The notes below the pieces were generated by a model, which saw only the letters and a list, made by a program, of their open reading frames with translations, did no database searches and was not told the origin of the DNA. Of a stretch of DNA of 27,962 bases, positions 22,759 to 27,558 are shown one piece after another; position 1 is the first letter of the stretch, and each line of letters begins with the position of its first letter. Where the stretch lies: positions 1 through 27,962 of the IMG/VR virus record IMGVR_UViG_3300023179_000413; one strand, given 5' to 3'. Made by a program: the position numbers and the translations under genes. This DNA comes from a virus.

Positions 22759-22947
22759 ATGAGTAGGTACTACGAAGGTCGTTTCAACCCGTACAATCGT
22801 CATGATACGGGAATGTATGTGATTTATCGTAAGAGTGATAGGCAGTATCTTGGAACGGTCACGAATTGCAAGAACGAGTATCAAGCAGAACGTGTGGGTA
22901 TCGCCAAGTACGGTTGTGAAGTTTTTGTAAGCTTGATTGAGGAATAG
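22759..22947 (+). CDS. 62-aa protein of unknown function
   Basis: MSRYYEGRFNPYNRHDTGMY.., with VIYRKSDRQYLGTVTNCKNE and a C-terminal AERVGIAKYGCEVFVSLIEE. The layout (beta strands, a helix, then a strand) resembles the 60-aa protein at 25294 (WAVVQDCRIVGYV...AVRMAENKYGSRLFVERV). Both share a 'strand, AER/AVR-x-A-x-x-KYG, hydrophobic strand' ending, so they may be distant paralogues. Two Cys. Single-gene unit with an AGAGAGAGTGAAGA leader. Confidence 0.68.
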   Translation: MSRYYEGRFNPYNRHDTGMYVIYRKSDRQYLGTVTNCKNEYQAERVGIAKYGCEVFVSLIEE

Positions 22948-22951
22948 AGGC

Positions 22952-22980
22952 TTGACAGCCTAAAGTTTTTCTGGTAGACT
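22952..22980 (+). promoter_or_regulatory. Array promoter P8
   Basis: TTGACA, 17-nt spacer, TAGACT, followed by GCCGATATAAG. It starts 5 bases after the stop of the 62-aa gene, with no four-arm repeat in between. Confidence 0.78.
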
Positions 22981-23003
22981 GCCGATATAAGAAAGAGAGG
23001 AAA

Positions 23004-23261
23004 ATGATGAGTCACCCTGACCCCCTGTTCGATCCCGATAACTCCTATGAGGATGATATGAACTATAATGATCACAATGATTTCTATGAGGATTACAATG
23101 AGATGGTTGAGGATGGTGCTGATCAAGACTGGGATGATTCATACGATGATAGCATGGATGGAGATCATGAATCCGGTCTTACGAGTGCAGGTTGGGGCTT
23201 GGACGAATCATATGATCCGTCATACGACCATGACGAGTATGATCACGGAGGAGATTGGTGA
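23004..23261 (+). CDS. Extremely acidic Asp/Tyr-rich 85-aa protein
   Basis: MMSHPDPLFDPDNSYEDDMN... The protein is dominated by Asp, Glu, Tyr, Asn and His, with repeated D-x-Y/Y-D/E-D patterns (DHNDFYEDYNEMVEDGADQD, WDDSYDDSMDGDHES, DESYDPSYDHDEYDHGGDW). It has no Cys, Lys or Arg and no recognisable fold, so it is probably disordered. Phages use highly acidic DNA-mimic proteins against host defence enzymes; whether this is one is speculation. GAGAGG lies 3 nt before the first ATG and 6 nt before the second (23007), so the second may be the true start. Confidence 0.7.
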   Translation: MMSHPDPLFDPDNSYEDDMNYNDHNDFYEDYNEMVEDGADQDWDDSYDDSMDGDHESGLTSAGWGLDESYDPSYDHDEYDHGGDW

Positions 23262-23284
23262 TTATGTAGAATAATATTCACCTC

Positions 23285-23316
23285 TTGACAAGCAACGTAG
23301 ACTATAGTGGTATACA
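23285..23316 (+). promoter_or_regulatory. Possible weak promoter P9
   Basis: TTGACA followed by TATACA after 20 nt (or TATAGT after 12 nt); neither spacing is good. It lies between the acidic-protein gene and the 74-aa gene. Confidence 0.35.
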
Positions 23317-23337
23317 CCAACAAAAGGAGAAAATTGA

Positions 23338-23562
23338 ATGAGTACGCACCGATTCTTTGATATTGTGGTTGAGGGCGACAATGGAGATACTTCCGTGCCC
23401 AATGAATATATTCTCAACATGCCAGATCACAATATGGAAACTCCTATGGATCGTCAAGAGTTTCTAGGTATTATGATGGATACTCTGGTAGCGACTAGTG
23501 GACTGAACGTGTGTTCATTCAGAAGCGAACCTGTACGATTGAACACTGTGGGTGATTACTGA
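23338..23562 (+). CDS. 74-aa acidic protein of unknown function
   Basis: MSTHRFFDIVVEGDNGDTSV.. with NEYILNMPDHNMETPMDRQE and FLGIMMDTLVATSGLNVCSF, ending NTVGDY. Met-rich, one Cys, no known motif. The start has AAAAGGAGAAAATTGA-ATG. Its stop codon TGA is the first bases of the outer arm of repeat copy 6 (GATCGTAAACC). Confidence 0.68.
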   Translation: MSTHRFFDIVVEGDNGDTSVPNEYILNMPDHNMETPMDRQEFLGIMMDTLVATSGLNVCSFRSEPVRLNTVGDY

Positions 23563-23647
23563 TCGTAAACCCTTAGCCCGTAAAGACTTACGGCGGGCGG
23601 GGCCGGCCGGATTTGACGTAAGTGCTGATGCCATATAGGTTTAGATC
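23561..23647 (+). repeat. Intergenic four-arm repeat, copy 6, with an outer closing stem
   Basis: CCGTAA-AGAC-TTACGG hairpin, core GGGCGGGGCCGGCCGG, then GACGTAAGTGC and GGTTTAGATC. ACTTACG/CGTAAGT pair perfectly; the ends GATCGTAAACC and GGTTTAGATC also pair, so the whole unit can fold as one nested structure. Confidence 0.87.
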
Positions 23648-23671
23648 AAAAAGATTTTTTCAAGATCAACC

Positions 23672-23699
23672 TTGACAAGTGTCGATAATATGGTAGACT
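23672..23699 (+). promoter_or_regulatory. Array promoter P10 (drives structured RNA A)
   Basis: TTGACA, 16-nt spacer containing TGTCGATAATA, TAGACT. An ATG (MKKQTIELNVRKI, 13 codons) begins 6 nt after the -10 box, without a ribosome binding site. Confidence 0.75.
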
Positions 23700-23705
23700 G
23701 ATAGC

Positions 23706-23920
23706 ATGAAGAAACAAACAATAGAATTGAATGTGCGTAAGATATAGGAACTGGGCAAGGGTCATCACTCTCACCAGAGCGGTAGTGGCCAGCACGATAA
23801 CCGTCCCAAGCGTCTGCGAACCAGAGGAGCCAAGAATCGAAAAGCTATTGGTGAGGGGTGGTAGAGTCACACCTAATCCTTCGGATTTGGCTGGGGTGGC
23901 TGTAGTCAGCCAAAAATTAG
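23706..23920 (+). ncRNA. Candidate structured RNA A
   Basis: About 215 bases between two promoters, with no convincing gene. CACTCTCACC (near 23768) can pair with GGTGAGGGGTG (near 23849). The 3' end (23873-23920) forms a three-way arrangement: CTAAT/ATTAG closing, ATCC-TTC-GGAT, and TTTGGCTG/CAGCCAAA. The last 50 bases recur at 27651-27697. A 69-aa frame crosses the region but also runs through the next promoter. No similarity to a known RNA class is evident to me. Confidence 0.55.
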
Positions 23921-23925
23921 TGATC

Positions 23926-23954
23926 TTGACAAACAGATAATGATAGAGTAGAAT
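23926..23954 (+). promoter_or_regulatory. Array promoter P11
   Basis: TTGACA, 17-nt spacer (with AGATAATGATAG), TAGAAT. It follows the 3' module of RNA A by a few bases and reads into the 40-aa membrane peptide. Confidence 0.75.
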
Positions 23955-23974
23955 GGTGCAAAAGGAGAGCAAGG

Positions 23975-24097
23975 ATGCCTGAGTTTGATCTAGTTAGTGC
24001 TGTTATTGGTTATATTATTGGGGTATTTCTTTGTCATAATACCCAAAATATTCTTTTTATGGAGAAGCGTAATGAAGGCGACTGTAACGATTACTGA
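23975..24097 (+). CDS. 40-aa single-pass membrane peptide
   Basis: MPEFDLVSAVIGYIIGVFLC... with a hydrophobic segment from about residue 6 to 20 (LVSAVIGYIIGVFL), then polar HNTQNILFMEKRNEGDCNDY. Start supported by AAAAGGAGAGCAAGG-ATG and an upstream consensus promoter. The last 26 bases overlap the start of the next gene, indicating coupled translation. Short phage membrane proteins of this size may act in lysis or exclusion; no specific evidence here. Confidence 0.65.
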   Translation: MPEFDLVSAVIGYIIGVFLCHNTQNILFMEKRNEGDCNDY

Positions 24098-24302
24098 TAC
24101 TTTTGGTGGTGAGCCTAACTATGGTTGGGTGAAGAGGTACGATTTTGTGACTGATGTTAATTCGTCTCAGCACAAGATTACTCGACAAGCGAAGGCTCTG
24201 GTTGGTATGACCGGCGTCAAGAGCGATACTCAGGATTTTGATGTTGGCTTGACCATCAAGCCTCGTGGATATAATCAGATTATTTTTGTGGATTTTGAAT
24301 AA
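24072..24302 (+). CDS. Conserved phage 76-aa protein of unknown function
   Basis: MKATVTITDTFGGEPNYGWV..., chosen start with GGAG 7 nt upstream; a longer frame to 23997 would overlap the membrane peptide gene entirely and lacks a site. The plan 'TDTFGGEPNYGWVKRYDF ... TRQAKALVGMTG ... GLTIKPRGYNQIIFV' is one I recall from many uncharacterised phage proteins. Beta-alpha-beta layout. Function unknown. It is the second gene of a two-gene unit. Confidence 0.75.
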   Translation: MKATVTITDTFGGEPNYGWVKRYDFVTDVNSSQHKITRQAKALVGMTGVKSDTQDFDVGLTIKPRGYNQIIFVDFE

Positions 24303-24313
24303 ATTCGATCTCC

Positions 24314-24395
24314 CATAAACCCTTTGTACACAAGTACTTAGGGTCGGTGGGGCGGGCCGGATTTGTTCTAAGTCCTTATCTTATAAGTATTTGCG
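24314..24395 (+). repeat. Intergenic four-arm repeat, copy 7
   Basis: CCCTTTGTAC-ACAA-GTACTTAGGG hairpin, core GGTGGGGCGGGCCGG, then CTAAGTCCTTATC and TTATAAGTATTTG. Here arm 2 and arm 3 are ACTTAG/CTAAGT, a compensated change from ACTTAC/GTAAGT. Confidence 0.85.
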
Positions 24396-24399
24396 TTAA

Positions 24400-24417
24400 T
24401 CTTACAGCATTGCAAGG
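24400..24417. promoter_or_regulatory. Dyad site 6 upstream of promoter
   Basis: TCTTACAGCATTGCAAGG, starting 29 bp before TTGACA. Confidence 0.65.
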
Positions 24418-24428
24418 TAAAAATTCAT

Positions 24429-24456
24429 TTGACATCTAAAGTCTTTGTGCTAGAAT
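24429..24456 (+). promoter_or_regulatory. Array promoter P12
   Basis: TTGACA, 16-nt spacer, TAGAAT, followed by GTCGATAATAG. It reads into the 50-aa gene. Confidence 0.8.
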
Positions 24457-24489
24457 GTCGATAATAGAAGTAGAGAAAGTGAGAAAAAG

Positions 24490-24642
24490 ATGAAAGAGGA
24501 AAAGAAAAAGCGTTTGACTGAGTATCAGAAAGCTGTGGTTCTCATGGATCGTGAGACAAACAGAGCTATTGCTCATGTGGAAATGCTGAAGAAATTGTAT
24601 GGTGAAGCTAAGAAAAAAGTCAAGTTACCGCTTGACAAATGA
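24490..24642 (+). CDS. 50-aa highly basic helical protein
   Basis: MKEEKKKRLTEYQKAVVLMD.. RETNRAIAHVEMLKKLYGEAKK.., a Lys-rich, fully helical protein with no Cys. Promoter, purine-rich leader (GAGAAAAAG) and start are consistent. Its last codons are also the -35 region of the next promoter: the C-terminal Leu-Asp-Lys-stop is written by CTTGACAAATGA. Function unknown; DNA or RNA binding is possible from charge alone. Confidence 0.68.
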   Translation: MKEEKKKRLTEYQKAVVLMDRETNRAIAHVEMLKKLYGEAKKKVKLPLDK

Positions 24643-24660
24643 CGATAATTGTTGTAGAAT
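24632..24660 (+). promoter_or_regulatory. Array promoter P13, overlapping the end of the 50-aa gene
   Basis: TTGACA, 17-nt spacer with TGACGATAATT, TAGAAT. The -35 box lies within the preceding coding region. Confidence 0.8.
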
Positions 24661-24701
24661 GTTCGAAGTTGTGATCTGAATTTCCTAACGAAAGGGTTGA
24701 T

Positions 24702-25109
24702 ATGAGTGATTTGACGTTTGTATTTGGTGGTGTTGCTGTCATTGCTGCTGTTGTTGCTGCGTTTCTGACGTATGCTGTCTATGGTGGTTCTAGGGGTTCT
24801 CTGAGTTCGGCTAAGATTGGCGAAGTGTATAACTTTGTCTATGAGCAGCCTGCTAAGGGTGATCCTGAACGTTATCTTGCTAAGGTTGTGGATGTGTATA
24901 CTCTGGATAGTAACAGTATTCGAAGACTGAATGCTCGTAGTGCGTATCGTCGTAATGATCCTCAGTTTGTGCGTACCAATCATTTGGTTACTTGTGAGAT
25001 GCCAAATGGTAGTGTTCGTAACTTCTATGCGGAACGTACCAGAAACTGCCGAAAGCCATTGCTCGCTGGGACTCTCTTCAAGAGCGGTCTGGCAGCAATG
25101 ATGTTCTGA
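24702..25109 (+). CDS. 135-aa membrane-anchored protein, conserved phage type, function unknown
   Basis: MSDLTFVFGGVAVIAAVVAA... begins with one transmembrane segment (about residues 5-28, very Val/Ala-rich, ending FLTYAVYGG). The soluble part has KIGEVYNFVYEQPAKGDPER, YLAKVVDVYTLDSNSIRRLN, YRRNDPQFVRTNHLVTCEMP and FYAERTRNCRKPLL. I recall this 'GEPERYLAKVLDV...RRLN..S.YRKNDPEFVRT.HLVT' pattern in other uncharacterised phage proteins. The soluble domain probably faces the cytoplasm. Start: AAAGGGTTGAT-ATG. Confidence 0.75.
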   Translation: MSDLTFVFGGVAVIAAVVAAFLTYAVYGGSRGSLSSAKIGEVYNFVYEQPAKGDPERYLAKVVDVYTLDSNSIRRLNARSAYRRNDPQFVRTNHLVTCEMPNGSVRNFYAERTRNCRKPLLAGTLFKSGLAAMMF

Positions 25110-25129
25110 TCTCACGATTATGTAAGCCA

Positions 25130-25213
25130 AGCCCTAAAGTGTTGCTACGGCAGCACTTAGGGCGAGGCCGTGCCGCCCCGTTTGACGCAACTCTTTGTGG
25201 ATAAGGGGTTTAG
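25130..25213 (+). repeat. Intergenic four-arm repeat, copy 8
   Basis: Strong first hairpin GCCCTAAAGTGTTGC-TACG-GCAGCACTTAGGGC (one bulge, one wobble), core GAGGCCGTGCCGCCCCG, then TTTGACGCAACTC and GGGGTTTAG. In this copy the arm 2/arm 3 pairing is poor. Confidence 0.8.
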
Positions 25214-25241
25214 AACAATTCTTTTTTCTCAAGTTTTTCGC

Positions 25242-25270
25242 TTGACACGCCGATAATACTAGTGTAGAAT
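25242..25270 (+). promoter_or_regulatory. Array promoter P14
   Basis: TTGACA, 17-nt spacer starting CGCCGATAATA, TAGAAT. An AT-rich stretch (CTTTTTTCTCAAGTTTTTC) replaces the dyad. It reads into a three-gene unit. Confidence 0.8.
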
Positions 25271-25293
25271 ACGAGAATAAGAGGAGAGGACAA

Positions 25294-25476
25294 ATGAATC
25301 TTTATACATGGGCTGTTGTTCAGGATTGTAGAATTGTTGGCTATGTAAGAGCATATAGCGAATGGGATGCTGTTCGCATGGCCGAAAATAAGTATGGCTC
25401 TAGACTCTTTGTAGAGCGAGTGTATCTTGGTGATTGGATTGCTGAGAGTAAGGAGAAAAATAATGAGCCTGTCTAA
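25294..25476 (+). CDS. 60-aa protein of unknown function
   Basis: MNLYTWAVVQDCRIVGYVRA.. with YSEWDAVRMAENKYGSRLFV and a polar end. Strand-helix-strand layout, one Cys. It resembles the 62-aa protein at 22759 in the KYG-strand C-terminal half. Ribosome binding site AGAGGAGAGGACAA-ATG. It overlaps the next gene by 14 bases and is first of a three-gene unit. Confidence 0.7.
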   Translation: MNLYTWAVVQDCRIVGYVRAYSEWDAVRMAENKYGSRLFVERVYLGDWIAESKEKNNEPV

Positions 25477-25660
25477 TGAAGAAAAGAGTTTGATTGCTGA
25501 CCACGTTTCTACTTTTGCTATGAAAATGATTCTTAGTATAGGATCTTCTGAGGAAAATATTCATGAGGATCTTGATGCTTTCTATGATTTCTTTTGTAAT
25601 GCTTTGTGTGCTGCCAAGCGTGATGCTAGGCGTGAAGCATTGACTACCACAACTAACTGA
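25463..25660 (+). CDS. 65-aa helical protein of unknown function
   Basis: MSLSNEEKSLIADHVSTFAM.., chosen start because AAGGAG lies 7 nt upstream; the frame is open to 25427 but earlier starts lack a site. Predicted all-helical, with an acidic middle (SSEENIHEDLDAFYDFFCNA) and basic end (AAKRDARREALTTTTN). Two Cys. Translation is probably coupled to the gene before it. Function unknown. Confidence 0.68.
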   Translation: MSLSNEEKSLIADHVSTFAMKMILSIGSSEENIHEDLDAFYDFFCNALCAAKRDARREALTTTTN

Positions 25661-25672
25661 AAGATTTCTACT

Positions 25673-26152
25673 ATGCCTAACTGGTGCATGAACAAGTTGA
25701 CCGTTTCCCATGCTAATCCTGACATGGTTGACCGATTTGAGAACGCTTATAATCTTGGTAAGGCTTGTAATGAGTTTTTACCATTACCAGAGGGTGAAGA
25801 TTGGTATAACTGGCAAATAAATAACTGGGGCACCAAGTGGGATATTGGGGCCGATATGGGTACTGACAAAGAAGAAAGGTATGGATTGAAAGCAACTAGG
25901 GTGGATAACGAGGTTAGTTGCTCATTTGATAGTGCTTGGAGTCCTCCTATTGGACTGTATGATAAACTGATTGAATTGGGATATGACGTAAAGGCTACCT
26001 ATTGGGAGCCGGGTATGGCTTTCTGTGGCATATGGGATAATGGAGCCGATCACTATTGTGATTATACTAGCAAGGATATGATTCCTGTAGCCTTGTGGAA
26101 CGAGTACGATATGGCGGAATTTTTCAAGGATGATGAAGAAATAAACGCCTGA
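25673..26152 (+). CDS. Api92/YubB-like protein with ferredoxin-like domain
   Basis: A 159-aa protein. MPNWCMNKLTVSHANPDMVD, EFLPLPEGEDWYNWQINNWG, TKWDIGADMG and SFDSAWSPPIGLYDKLIELG are the signature of the DUF1281 (Api92-like/YubB ferredoxin-like) family found in phages and plasmids: N-terminal 'MPNWC-NxLTV', central 'W-x-NWGTKWD', then 'F.TAWSPP'. The biochemical role is not established. It ends EEINA after an acidic helix. It is third in the unit, 12 bases after its neighbour, with a weak ribosome binding site (GAAAG). Confidence 0.88.
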   Translation: MPNWCMNKLTVSHANPDMVDRFENAYNLGKACNEFLPLPEGEDWYNWQINNWGTKWDIGADMGTDKEERYGLKATRVDNEVSCSFDSAWSPPIGLYDKLIELGYDVKATYWEPGMAFCGIWDNGADHYCDYTSKDMIPVALWNEYDMAEFFKDDEEINA

Positions 26153-26163
26153 ATCGTCCCTTC

Positions 26164-26247
26164 GCCCTAAGTGCTTTGCCCAAGGGTACTTAGGACGAGG
26201 GTGGTCCGCAGGGTTCATCCTAAGTGCTTACTGGCATTGGGTTTAGA
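26164..26247 (+). repeat. Intergenic four-arm repeat, copy 9
   Basis: Arms CCTAAGTGC, GTACTTAGG, CCTAAGTGC and GGGTTTAGA around GAGGGTGGTCCGCAGGG. ACTTAGGA/TCCTAAGT pair perfectly over 8 bp. Arm 1 and arm 3 are the same sequence, so arm 2 can pair with either. Confidence 0.87.
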
Positions 26248-26285
26248 ACTAGCAAAAATCTTTTTAGAATTCCTGTAGATAGCTC

Positions 26286-26314
26286 TTGACAAGTGACGAT
26301 AATAGATGTAGAAT
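26286..26314 (+). promoter_or_regulatory. Array promoter P15 (drives a structured RNA)
   Basis: TTGACA, 17-nt spacer with TGACGATAATA, TAGAAT. No coding sequence follows for more than 350 bases; the transcript begins about 15 bases before the structured RNA. Confidence 0.8.
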
Positions 26315-26336
26315 GATAGAGTTGAGAGGATAGAAC

Positions 26337-26468
26337 CAAGCACAGGGCTATAAGAGAATCCCGTTGGCATCGGATTATAGGTGGTAGCCACCACTATTCC
26401 CGCTAGCTGGACTATCGAGGTCCGTTAGCAGCGCCTGTCGTGAGCATGGTCATGATGCTCTGTGCTTG
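26337..26468 (+). ncRNA. Candidate multibranched structured RNA
   Basis: CAAGCACA (26337) pairs perfectly with TGTGCTTG (26461). Inside are four hairpins: CTAT/ATAG with AATCC/GGATT; GGTGG-TAG-CCACC; GCTAG/TTAGC with GGAC/GTCC; and GAGCAT-GGTCATG-ATGCTC. It is preceded by a consensus promoter and contains no credible reading frame. The overall shape is a closed junction of four arms, about 132 nt. I do not recognise it as tRNA, 6S, tmRNA or a known riboswitch. Confidence 0.7.
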
Positions 26469-26682
26469 ATTCTGACCTTTTGACAATACAAACTATGCGT
26501 GGGTCAATGCCTTGGACTAGATTGGGATAACCTATTTCGATAAACTTTCTCTGAAAGATTGGGGAGTTGCCGACGGGGTTATACGTTGGATAGAAATACC
26601 AGTTTATGGGGGATAGCGTCCTCACCACGACCAATACAATCAGTACCGATACTAATTTTTGTGTGATTATTGGGAGAGGTAA
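26469..26682 (+). other. Non-coding stretch between the structured RNA and the 68-aa gene
   Basis: About 210 bases without a frame over 15 codons on this strand. There is a TTGACA at 26480 with no matching -10 box. Short hairpins are visible (CTTTC-TCT-GAAAG near 26544; GATAACC pairing with GGGTTAT). It may be a long leader or a further RNA. Confidence 0.4.
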
Positions 26683-26889
26683 ATGAATTGGCATTATGAT
26701 AATCCTATTGTGAATGGAGAATATCTTTGTTGTATCAAGGATTACTCTTTTCCTATCCCCTTGAATTGGTACGATGGTGATTGGGGCGATTGGAATAAAG
26801 ATGGTGATGGAGAATGGATACCATTTGACAATGATCTAGTGGTCTGTTATACTAGCTTTCAAGAAATCCCTATGCCGGAGAATTGGTAA
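26683..26889 (+). CDS. Trp/Asp-rich 68-aa protein of unknown function
   Basis: MNWHYDNPIVNGEYLCCIKD..., with NWYDGDWGDWNKDGDGEW and ending EIPMPENW. It is rich in Trp, Asp and Gly; a beta-sheet domain resembling small 'NGEYL.. W.DG.W' proteins of phages is likely, though the function is not known to me. Two adjacent Cys. The start has GGGAGAGGTAA-ATG. Its stop overlaps the next start as TAATG. Confidence 0.7.
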   Translation: MNWHYDNPIVNGEYLCCIKDYSFPIPLNWYDGDWGDWNKDGDGEWIPFDNDLVVCYTSFQEIPMPENW

Positions 26890-27053
26890 TGACAACCGAA
26901 AACACAGAACTAAAAGAACTAAAACAACTTGTTGGTGAGTTTTTGAATGCTGCTTATTATGTGCCTTTTAGGGCCGTTGACTGTGACCAACTGCTGGTAG
27001 AAGAATTGTGGAAAAAGTTGGCTGATGCCGTAAATTTTCAAAAAAAGAGATAA
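26889..27053 (+). CDS. 54-aa helical protein of unknown function
   Basis: MTTENTELKELKQLVGEFLN.. AAYYVPFRAVDCDQLLVEEL.. ending ADAVNFQKKR. The start overlaps the stop of the previous gene by one base (TAATG), so translation is coupled. Predicted coiled/helical with a mixed charge pattern and one Cys. No family recognised. It is followed by 49 bases without a clear promoter. Confidence 0.62.
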   Translation: MTTENTELKELKQLVGEFLNAAYYVPFRAVDCDQLLVEELWKKLADAVNFQKKR

Positions 27054-27102
27054 AATATAATACCAACTAAACCTGTCAAAAATTATCCTGAGAATTACCC
27101 GA

Positions 27103-27315
27103 ATGGCTAAGAACTTCAGAGACTTGAATACTGTGGAAGCTTGCAACATGAATCGTGAACAGGCAATGATCTATCTTATCAACTTTTTTAACTCTCGTAT
27201 GAGTGCTGTTAACAAGCATAACGTAAGTAAGGCTAAAGAGTTGATTGGATTGCATGAGGTATCGGTAGCAGAACTGGTAAACACATATGTGGAGCTAGTA
27301 CTTGAAAATTCTTAG
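27103..27315 (+). CDS. 70-aa helical protein of unknown function
   Basis: MAKNFRDLNTVEACNMNREQ.., mostly helical (AMIYLINFFNSRMSAVNKHN, VSKAKELIGLHEVSVAELVN). The site before ATG 27103 is weak (CCTGAGAATTACCCGA); Met16 at 27148 is an alternative start. One Cys. The 3' end overlaps the start of the small Cys-rich gene by 14 bases. Function unknown. Confidence 0.6.
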   Translation: MAKNFRDLNTVEACNMNREQAMIYLINFFNSRMSAVNKHNVSKAKELIGLHEVSVAELVNTYVELVLENS

Positions 27316-27427
27316 TGATATTTGTCCGTGTGGCGAGTGTGATACTCTGGTGTGGAGGTATGACAATAATGGAATTATCTGGAAGTTTTGCCAGCAGTGT
27401 CATTGGTGGTTTATCGGTAACTCCTGA
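27302..27427 (+). CDS. 41-aa four-Cys zinc-ribbon-like protein with TTG start
   Basis: Starting at TTG 27302, with GGAG 7 nt upstream, the frame reads MKILSDICPCGECDTLVW.. IIWKFCQQCHWWFIGNS. It has CxxC pairs at residues 10/13 and 30/33 plus Cys8, a plausible zinc ribbon. It overlaps the 70-aa gene by 14 bases and ends at the edge of repeat copy 10. There is no ATG, so the gene is easily missed. The Cys spacing and ribosome binding site are the support. Confidence 0.55.
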   Translation: MKILSDICPCGECDTLVWRYDNNGIIWKFCQQCHWWFIGNS

Positions 27428-27497
27428 CAGGATAAGGACTTAGGAAAAGCCGGGCGGGCCGGGTTCGTCGTAACTCTTTATCTACCAATACTTTACG
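27427..27497 (+). repeat. Intergenic four-arm repeat, copy 10
   Basis: GGACTTAGGA, core AGCCGGGCGGGCCGGG, then CGTAACTCTTTA and AATACTTTACG (CGTAA pairs with TTACG). The arm 2/arm 3 pairing is partial. Confidence 0.8.
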
Positions 27498-27524
27498 TCT
27501 ACAAAAATTTTTTAAAGACCGTTC

Positions 27525-27552
27525 TTGACTCTTGCCGATAATAGAGTATACT
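27525..27552 (+). promoter_or_regulatory. Array promoter P16 (drives structured RNA B)
   Basis: TTGACT, 16-nt spacer with TGCCGATAATAG, TATACT. Confidence 0.75.
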
Positions 27553-27558
27553 GAATGA

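Noticed and set aside
23731-23940. A 69-codon plus-strand frame in the RNA A region
   Set aside because: No ribosome binding site, it runs through the conserved 3' RNA module and through the next promoter, and its product has no sensible composition.
23997-24302. The longer 101-codon version of the 76-aa gene
   Set aside because: The extra N-terminus is the out-of-frame reading of the 40-aa membrane peptide; the internal ATG has GGAG at the right distance.
19906-25190. TTGACG at the end of several GC-rich cores as -35 boxes
   Set aside because: No -10 box follows at 16-18 nt in most copies, and the sequence is not kept in copies 2, 5, 7, 9 and 10.
26337-26468. tRNA or tmRNA
   Set aside because: The arms do not have the lengths of a tRNA, there is no TTCGANNC T-loop or CCA end, and no tag peptide frame.
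19858-27497. CRISPR array
   Set aside because: The repeats are long, variable, hundreds of bases to over 1 kb apart, and alternate with genes; there are no spacers of constant length.
19858-27497. Four-arm elements as ordinary intrinsic terminators
   Set aside because: The hairpins are not followed by U-tracts, the core is not in a stem-loop next to T-runs, and arm sequence co-varies across the core. Some terminating effect is still possible.
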